In this document: positions 7,076 to 11,668 of the stretch, in pieces | How the letters are laid out: the number at the start of each line of letters is the position of its first letter | Position numbering within the stretch: the stretch's first letter is position 1 | Origin: Leptospiraceae bacterium | Lineage (GTDB): Bacteria; Spirochaetota; Leptospiria; Turneriellales; Turneriellaceae | DNA: 11,668 bases | Direction: 5' to 3' | Assembly: GCA_016788945.1 (NCBI GenBank) | Contig: JAEUSA010000329.1 | Coordinates: 1 to 11,668, forward strand | Translations under genes and position numbers: made by a program | The notes under the pieces: model-generated | The model's database searches: none | The model's input: only the letters and a program-made list of their open reading frames with translations | Told to the model about the DNA's origin: nothing

Positions 7076-7539
7076 TTGCGGCGTTTACCCTTTGTTGGGG
7101 ATGCCGGCCTTTTACGCACCGGTTCGGCGGTAGCCGGGAAAACGGGTGTTGCCGCCGCCGGTGCCGGTGCGGGAAGACGACGGCTTTGCCGGTAGGTCAA
7201 CAGCGCGAAACCGGTGAGTATGATAAAGGCAGCCACTACTGCAAGATAGAGGAATTTTATCCGCTCTGCGGCAACGCGTTCAGCGTTGCGGCGGTAGAGT
7301 TCTTCGCTCAACCAAAATATACGCTGATCGGATGCGCTGTGCTCTTTTTTGAAAGCCGTGGTAATTTTTTGCAGATCTTCGTCACTGAACTGCGCCATCT
7401 GCGCACGCGCATCGCCGGTGGGTGCAGAAAGAAATTTATCTGTGCGTTCAGTAAGGCCCTTCCCGAGTGATTCGGTGTCAAAATCTGCTGAAAGCGCGGT
7501 AGTAAGCGCGAGTGCGAAGAAAGCTACTCTGATTTGCAT
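7072..7539 (-). CDS. Small exported single-pass membrane protein between ccmC and rfbA (possible CcmD-like accessory)
   Basis: I do not recognise a named family with certainty. The 155-residue protein starts with a clear Sec signal peptide ([18 protein letters not shown], cleavage near residue 17-18). Then comes a charged, probably helical periplasmic part (18-94), one transmembrane helix (about 96-116), a basic boundary YRQSRRLP (116-123), an Ala/Pro-rich stretch and a Lys/Arg-rich tail. The predicted topology is periplasmic N-terminus, cytoplasmic C-terminus. The frame extends to an ATG at 7566, but I chose 7539 because GGAG lies seven bases upstream and the signal peptide then begins properly. 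It starts one base after the ccmC stop and overlaps rfbA by four bases. A membrane helix ending in RRL-type basic residues beside ccmC resembles CcmD, the small partner of CcmC, but CcmD is normally only about 40-70 residues, so this is a hypothesis. Confidence 0.82.
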   Translation of the reverse strand: MQIRVAFFALALTTALSADFDTESLGKGLTERTDKFLSAPTGDARAQMAQFSDEDLQKITTAFKKEHSASDQRIFWLSEELYRRNAERVAAERIKFLYLAVVAAFIILTGFALLTYRQSRRLPAPAPAAATPVFPATAEPVRKRPASPTKGKRRK

Positions 7540-7550
7540 GTTAAAGCTCC
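7537..7550 (-). promoter_or_regulatory. Ribosome binding site deciding the start of the small membrane protein
   Basis: Minus strand GGAG (7550-7547) is followed seven bases later by ATG (7539-7537). It overlaps the last codons and TAA stop of ccmC. This supports the shorter start over the ATG at 7566 and suggests coupling to ccmC. Confidence 0.65.
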
Positions 7551-8191
7551 GTTTGCGTTTTTTCAACCCGGTATCTCGCGACCAGTAATGAAATGAACAG
7601 CAGAGTGAAAGCTGAAAAATTTCCCCAAAATGCGCGCCGCATCAGCGGGTCCATAACTCCGCTGCCGGCCTTCTGCACAAAAACAGGTCCGGGATGCGAT
7701 GCCGTTTTCCAGATATAGATTGCCGCCACAACGAGCACCGCATTGAGCAGCGCCAGCAGTGATAAAATTGCACCGATACGCGCCGCTTTTTCTGCGTCGT
7801 TGATTGTCGCGCGCAGCAGCAGATAACCGTTATACATCATCCACATGACAAAAAAAGATACCAGCCGCTCGTCGCCCCAGTTCCAGAAAACGCCCCACAC
7901 GGGCCTCGCCCACAAGGGGCCTGTCACCAGCACGGTTGTGGTAAAGGCCCAGCCGGTTTTGATAAATGCGCGTGCCCATGCGTCGTGCTGCAGGTTGCGG
8001 CTTTTGAGATAACGTACACTCATCACGGCACCACCGATGAATGCCAGAAACGATACCCACACCAACGGGACGTGAAAATAGAATACACGCTGCACATTGC
8101 CCTGCATGGCATCGGCGGGGGCCTGCAACAGCGCGACGTGAGCCGCCCAGATGCCGGTAATCAGCGTCGCAGCGATGAGCAGGTAATACAT
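7541..8191 (-). CDS. ccmC: CcmC-like heme handling protein, cytochrome c maturation System I
   Basis: An integral inner-membrane protein that, in System I maturation, holds heme for transfer to the chaperone CcmE. The 216 residues contain about six predicted membrane helices (roughly 2-20, 38-58, 79-97, 109-127, 139-161, 187-207), the CcmC arrangement. The heme-handling WWD region appears as WGVFWNWGDERL (99-110) between helices 3 and 4, and two periplasmic-side histidines, His40 in FYFHVP and His166 in SHPGP, sit where the two heme-ligand histidines of CcmC are expected. The WWD motif differs from the usual W-G-x-x-W-x-W-D-x-R-L by one extra residue (Gly before Asp). Length fits CcmC and is too short for CcmF or a full CcsA. 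The ATG at 8191 follows the mtnA stop by two bases, with GAG five bases upstream. No other ccm gene is visible, so the rest of the system should be elsewhere. Confidence 0.87.
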   Translation of the reverse strand: MYYLLIAATLITGIWAAHVALLQAPADAMQGNVQRVFYFHVPLVWVSFLAFIGGAVMSVRYLKSRNLQHDAWARAFIKTGWAFTTTVLVTGPLWARPVWGVFWNWGDERLVSFFVMWMMYNGYLLLRATINDAEKAARIGAILSLLALLNAVLVVAAIYIWKTASHPGPVFVQKAGSGVMDPLMRRAFWGNFSAFTLLFISLLVARYRVEKTQTEL

Positions 8192-8193
8192 AA

Positions 8194-9258
8194 CTACTCG
8201 AGCGTATCTTCTTCTGAGAAGATGGCCGTGATATTACTCTGTGGCGTCACATCGAAGCTGTAATTGACAACCGGTACTTTCGGCGCGATTACCCTGCCGG
8301 CAATCTCCAGCACTTCGGTTGCCGAACGCTCTTCGACGACAATCTTGTCTCCGTTTTCGATCGAATTGTCGAAGGTGGATTTCGGAGCGACCACAAAGAA
8401 AGGTATGCGATGAGCCTTTGCCAGAACAGAGAGGCCGTAGGTGCCGATCTTGTTGGCGACATCGCCGTTGGCCGCTATGCGGTCGGCGCCGACAAAAACT
8501 GCATCAATGAGTTTTTTTTGCATCAGGTAAGCCGCCTGCGAGTCAACCGTGAGCGTGACGGGAATTTTTTCTTTTTGCAGTTCAAACGCCGTCAGGCGAG
8601 AACCTTGAAGATACGGGCGGGTTTCGTCGGCGTATACCATGTTGATTTTGCCCTTCTCGTGCAGTAAGCGAATTGCGCCCAGCGCGGTACCAATGCCGCC
8701 GGTTGCCAGAGAACCGGTGTTACAGTGGGTCAGAATGTTGTATTTCTCTTTCGGGTATTTGGTGACGAGGTATTTGACGGCATTATTCGACATCGCGAGG
8801 CAACGTTCAGCATCGTCGTTGTGTATCTCGAGCGCTTTTTCATAGAGTGCCAGCAACAGTTTGAGGTTTGCATCTTTGCCCTGATTTGCGCGCCCGCTCG
8901 TCGGCGTCGGTGCTTCGCGGGCAAAGAAGGCATTGGCGGTAGACAGCATCTGGGTTGTCGCCCACGCCAGATTCACCGCAGTTGGGCGCGCTGCATCGAG
9001 CAGTTGTTTTTGTTTCTTCAATACATCGAGAGTAACTTTTTTATTCTTTTTAGATAACTCCCAAGCGGTGAGATACATGCCGTACGCGGCCGAAATGCCG
9101 ATTGCAGGCGCACCACGGACGATCATATCTTTGATCGCTTTGGCGACATCGTTGCCGTTTGTGCAGGTAACGTAATCTAACTTGTGCGGCAGCAGCTTCT
9201 GGTTCAGCAGCTGAATCTTGTCGCGCGCTGTTTTGATAAATGAAAGATTTGTTTTCAT
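8194..9258 (-). CDS. mtnA: S-methyl-5-thioribose-1-phosphate isomerase MtnA
   Basis: Cytoplasmic aldose-ketose isomerase of methionine salvage, converting methylthioribose-1-phosphate to methylthioribulose-1-phosphate. The 354 residues contain the family blocks in order: VRGAPAIGISAAYG (47-60), RPTAVNLAWA (91-100), ILTHCNTGSLATGGIGTALG (175-194) with the catalytic Cys179, DETRPYLQGSRLTAFEL (211-227), and FVGADRIAANGDVANKIGTY (255-274) with the catalytic Asp259. These set it apart from eIF-2B-type regulatory relatives, which usually lack the Cys/Asp pair. The ATG at 9258 has GGAG four bases upstream (9266-9263). The gene lies 23 bp after lysS and 2 bp before ccmC. No other methionine-salvage gene (mtnK, mtnB, mtnP) is present, so pathway context cannot be tested here. 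Confidence 0.93.
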   Translation of the reverse strand: MKTNLSFIKTARDKIQLLNQKLLPHKLDYVTCTNGNDVAKAIKDMIVRGAPAIGISAAYGMYLTAWELSKKNKKVTLDVLKKQKQLLDAARPTAVNLAWATTQMLSTANAFFAREAPTPTSGRANQGKDANLKLLLALYEKALEIHNDDAERCLAMSNNAVKYLVTKYPKEKYNILTHCNTGSLATGGIGTALGAIRLLHEKGKINMVYADETRPYLQGSRLTAFELQKEKIPVTLTVDSQAAYLMQKKLIDAVFVGADRIAANGDVANKIGTYGLSVLAKAHRIPFFVVAPKSTFDNSIENGDKIVVEERSATEVLEIAGRVIAPKVPVVNYSFDVTPQSNITAIFSEEDTLE

Positions 9259-9281
9259 AGTTCTCCGTCAGTAAACAAGAA

Positions 9282-10832
9282 TCACTTATTAGGCCGCAGC
9301 AGGGGAAACAGAATGACGTCTTTAATGCTCGATTTGTTGGCGAATAGCATGACCAAACGATCTATACCGATGCCGAGCCCACCCGTTGGCGGCATGCCGA
9401 CCTTCAGCGCGGTGACAAAATCGTCATCGGTTTCCATTGTTTCTTCGGCTCCGCTCGCTTTCTGCGAGGCCTGTTCGTTAAAGCGGCGCTCCTGTTCGAG
9501 CGGATCATTGAGTTCGCTGAAGGCGTTGCCCATCTCGCGGCCGGTAATATACGGTTCAAAGCGTTCGACGAGATGCTCATTTCCGGGTATCGATTTCGCC
9601 AGTGGTGAAATCGCTTTCGGATAATGCATGACGATCGTCGGCTGAATCAGATTGGGTTCAACTTTTTCAGAGAAGGCGAGATCGACGACTTCCCAGAAGG
9701 TATGCAAACCTTCGGCCTTGAGGCCGGCCGACGCGGCCATTTTTTTCGCTTCGGTCACCGACGGATTTTCTTCACCCAGGAATTTTTCGAAATCAAGACC
9801 CGTCGCTTCTTTGATGGATTCAAGATAGCCGATTTTTTTCCAAGGTTTTTTAAGCGAGATCGTATGCTGACCGTAGGGCATTTCCGTGGAGCCTAACAGC
9901 GTCACTGATAGATGTTCGAAAATATCCTGCGTGATTTCCATCATGGTGTTGTAATCTGCATACGCCTGATAAATTTCGATCATCGTGAATTCAGGATTAT
10001 GTTTCGTACTGATGCCTTCGTTGCGGAAGTTGCGGTTCATCTCGAAAACTTTTTCATAACCGCCGACGATGAGGCGCTTAAGGTATAACTCTGGCGCAAT
10101 ACGCATGTAAAGATCGATATCGAGTGCATTATGGTGCGTGGTAAACGGACGAGCAGCGGCGCCTGAAGCAATTGCCTGCATCATCGGCGTTTCGACTTCC
10201 ATAAATCCTTTGCGGTGCAGAAAATCGCGTATCTCGCGCAAAATTGCCGAGCGCAAGGTAAATGTGGCGCGCGCCTCGGCATTGACCGCAAGATCGATAT
10301 AACGTTGGCGATAACGTAGTTCGATATCGCTGATGCCGTCGTAGGTTTCGCCGTCCTTTTCTTTGACGACGGGCAATGGGGCGAGGTTTTTGCTCAGAAT
10401 CTTGAGTTCGTCGGCATGGATACTCGCTTCGCCGGTTTTCGTGCGAAACGGTCTGCCTTTGATACCGATGATGTCGCCGAGGTCGAGATTTCTCAGCACA
10501 AAGTAGTCATCTTCGCCGAGCGTCTTGTTACCGGCATAGACCTGTACTCTGCCGCTCTGGTCTTGAATCTGCAGAAACTGCGCCTTGCCCATATCGCGAA
10601 TCGCGACGACGCGACCCGCTGTCGCCACGTGCGCGGCGTCTTCAGCAGGCGTCAGATCATTGTTTTCGCCAAAACTTTCGCGGCGAATGTCGGCTATGTT
10701 CTGTTTCCCGGCGAAACGTACAGGGTAGGGGTCGATCCCCCTTGATTTGATCGCTTCGAGCTTGCTGAGGCGCTGTGCTTCGAGCGCGCCGACAGATACC
10801 TCGGCGGGTGTTTCTGAGCCGGTTTGGGCCAT
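9282..10832 (-). CDS. lysS: Lysyl-tRNA synthetase, class II
   Basis: Charges tRNA-Lys with lysine in the cytoplasm. The protein has 516 residues, close to the usual bacterial length near 500. An N-terminal anticodon-binding OB fold covers about 70-150 (AGRVVAIRDMGKAQFLQIQD, 72-91). The class II catalytic core follows: motif 1 around 205-218 (HRKGFMEVETPM), motif 2 at 264-284 (EMNRNFRNEGIS with NPEFTMIE), and motif 3 at 485-511 (GLGIGIDRLVMLFANKSSIK). RYRQRYIDL (173-181) is a LysRS family signature. The ATG at 10832 gives a short polar N-terminal tail typical of the family; no Shine-Dalgarno is evident. A 120-bp gap upstream makes lysS the probable first gene of the run that continues through mtnA, ccmC and the rfb genes. 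Confidence 0.97.
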   Translation of the reverse strand: MAQTGSETPAEVSVGALEAQRLSKLEAIKSRGIDPYPVRFAGKQNIADIRRESFGENNDLTPAEDAAHVATAGRVVAIRDMGKAQFLQIQDQSGRVQVYAGNKTLGEDDYFVLRNLDLGDIIGIKGRPFRTKTGEASIHADELKILSKNLAPLPVVKEKDGETYDGISDIELRYRQRYIDLAVNAEARATFTLRSAILREIRDFLHRKGFMEVETPMMQAIASGAAARPFTTHHNALDIDLYMRIAPELYLKRLIVGGYEKVFEMNRNFRNEGISTKHNPEFTMIEIYQAYADYNTMMEITQDIFEHLSVTLLGSTEMPYGQHTISLKKPWKKIGYLESIKEATGLDFEKFLGEENPSVTEAKKMAASAGLKAEGLHTFWEVVDLAFSEKVEPNLIQPTIVMHYPKAISPLAKSIPGNEHLVERFEPYITGREMGNAFSELNDPLEQERRFNEQASQKASGAEETMETDDDFVTALKVGMPPTGGLGIGIDRLVMLFANKSSIKDVILFPLLRPNK

Positions 10833-10952
10833 TTCGGGCCAGAAACGGCATTTTTGACAGGTTGTAAAGGGTTACGGGGGATGCGCGGCAGATCACTAAA
10901 ACCGCACGCGCATCTAAAATGCGCCAAGTATTTACAATCTACCGCGCGGCGC
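10833..10952. other. 120-bp intergenic gap upstream of lysS (candidate promoter and/or terminator region)
   Basis: The longest non-coding stretch of the window, between the unrecognised right-end gene and lysS, which are co-directional. It should contain the end of one transcript or the promoter of the lysS run. I see no convincing -35/-10 pair: a TTGTAA on the minus strand near 10930 has no well-spaced -10. The only structure is the small inverted repeat described separately. Confidence 0.4.
10908..10924. repeat. Small perfect inverted repeat (6-bp arms) upstream of lysS
   Basis: GCGCAT (10908-10913) and ATGCGC (10919-10924) flank a five-base loop. It lies about 28 bp after the right-end gene's stop in the direction of transcription. 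Read on the minus strand it is followed within a few bases by GGTTTTAG, not by a strong U tract, so it is at best a weak terminator. It could also be a protein-binding site or chance. Confidence 0.35.
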
Positions 10953-11668
10953 CTATCGCTTTTCGCCCATTTTACTGAGCTGAATCGGCAGATAGAAGAA
11001 ATCTTGCCCGAGAAAACGTATGATTTTCACATGATAGAGATACGAAATTTCACTTTCGACGTAATGGCCGAGCGTGCGCACATCGTGAATATTGAGTGCG
11101 CGCAGCAACGCGGGGTCTTTTTTTATCTTGATGAGCAGGCGCAGCTGATGCTCCTGCCATTCTCGGCGAATCTGCTCGAGCAACTTGTCATATGCGGCAT
11201 GGTTATTGCGGTCAACGCGTGAGACCTGCAGGTAGACGTTTTCGTCCCACCAGTCTTTGAGTACGTATTTGACATACTCGAACGGTAATTCGCGCACCAT
11301 CTGGTTGCGTTTGATGTGCCGGTGTACATAACCGGTGCGGCCGATGCGCATGAAGTGCGTGCAAATTTTGATGAAGAAAACCGGACCGAAATGGTAAAGG
11401 AAAAAATTATGCTCCGCTTCGGGTAGCGAAGTTTGTTGCATCAGCAGGGTGTCGCGCGTGAACTGAAAATAGCTCATTAGAAATGTGCGGTATTCACCGA
11501 CGCGGTCTTTGTTGCGGGCGGCGGAGATAAATTTGCGGATGATGTCTTGGCGCAGAGCTTCGTCTTCGGCGCCGAGGTGCGTCTCAACATAAATCGAACG
11601 ACGGACCTTGGCCTCTTCGAGCTGAAAGCGCGCTTCGTCGATTTCGAGTACATAAGCATGCGTCTGGT
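10953..11668 (-). CDS. Unrecognised protein, 5'-truncated by the window edge
   Basis: I do not recognise this gene. The ATG at 11477 would give 174 residues, but the same frame stays open upstream to base 11666 with no stop, adding 63 residues. That added stretch looks coding: it is rich in Asp, Glu, Arg and Ile/Leu in an amphipathic helical pattern (for example LEIDEARFQLEEAKVRR) and runs smoothly into the ATG. No Shine-Dalgarno precedes 11477. The real start is therefore probably outside the window and at least 237 residues are visible. The protein has no signal peptide or clear membrane segment in the visible part. It is unusually rich in aromatic and basic residues (FFLYHFGPVFF; DWWDENVYLQ; IKIKKDP; GQDFFYLPIQL). 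The charged helices suggest a cytoplasmic protein. It precedes lysS in the same direction at 120 bp, so an operon link is uncertain. Confidence 0.72.
   Translation of the reverse strand, partial: QTHAYVLEIDEARFQLEEAKVRRSIYVETHLGAEDEALRQDIIRKFISAARNKDRVGEYRTFLMSYFQFTRDTLLMQQTSLPEAEHNFFLYHFGPVFFIKICTHFMRIGRTGYVHRHIKRNQMVRELPFEYVKYVLKDWWDENVYLQVSRVDRNNHAAYDKLLEQIRREWQEHQLRLLIKIKKDPALLRALNIHDVRTLGHYVESEISYLYHVKIIRFLGQDFFYLPIQLSKMGEKR

Noticed and set aside
11477..11659. A 60-codon minus-strand open frame starting at 11659
   Set aside because: Its product is a Ser/Lys/Arg/Pro-rich string typical of an out-of-frame reading, while the +1-shifted frame over the same bases continues into the right-end gene without a stop.

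Overview
The window shows a compact bacterial chromosome segment at roughly 50-55% G+C by eye. It has almost no non-coding DNA and most genes lie on the minus strand. The organism is a diderm: an outer-membrane efflux channel, a heavy-metal RND pump, the complete dTDP-L-rhamnose set (a typical lipopolysaccharide precursor pathway) and a System I cytochrome c maturation protein are all present. The gene mix would suit a member of the Leptospirales (spirochaetes, Turneriella-like), but this is a low-confidence inference from gene style and content, because no taxonomic marker lies in the window.

Left end (1-2258, minus): an atypical NAD(P)-binding SDR protein (YeeZ/SDR5-like) is followed after about 30 bp by a CzcC/CusC-type outer-membrane efflux protein. 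That gene overlaps by 20 bp the start of a CzcA-like heavy-metal RND pump, which runs off the window. The membrane-fusion subunit that normally sits between channel and pump is not there.

Middle (2334-3731, plus): a single divergent gene, murF, encodes the last cytoplasmic ligase of peptidoglycan precursor synthesis. It starts with GTG and converges on the rhamnose genes with only 3 bp between the stop codons.

Right (3735-10832, minus): one tightly packed run, read as lysS - mtnA - ccmC - small membrane protein - rfbA - rfbC - rfbD - rfbB. Spacings are 23, 2, 1, -4, 0, 1 and 4 bp. It joins lysyl-tRNA charging, methionine salvage, heme delivery for cytochrome c maturation and the full pathway from glucose-1-phosphate to dTDP-L-rhamnose. 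The small protein between ccmC and rfbA has a signal peptide and one C-terminal membrane helix followed by basic residues. Its position and shape suggest a CcmD-like role (hypothesis).

Right end (10953-11668, minus): an unrecognised protein whose reading frame stays open to the window edge, so the ATG at 11477 is probably internal and the gene is 5'-truncated by the window. A 120-bp gap, the longest non-coding stretch here, separates it from lysS and holds a small perfect inverted repeat.

No tRNA, rRNA, CRISPR array, insertion sequence or phage gene was seen. The region looks like conserved core genome. The most interesting points are the mixed operon, the putative CcmD-like protein, the altered WWD motif in CcmC and the unrecognised right-end protein.
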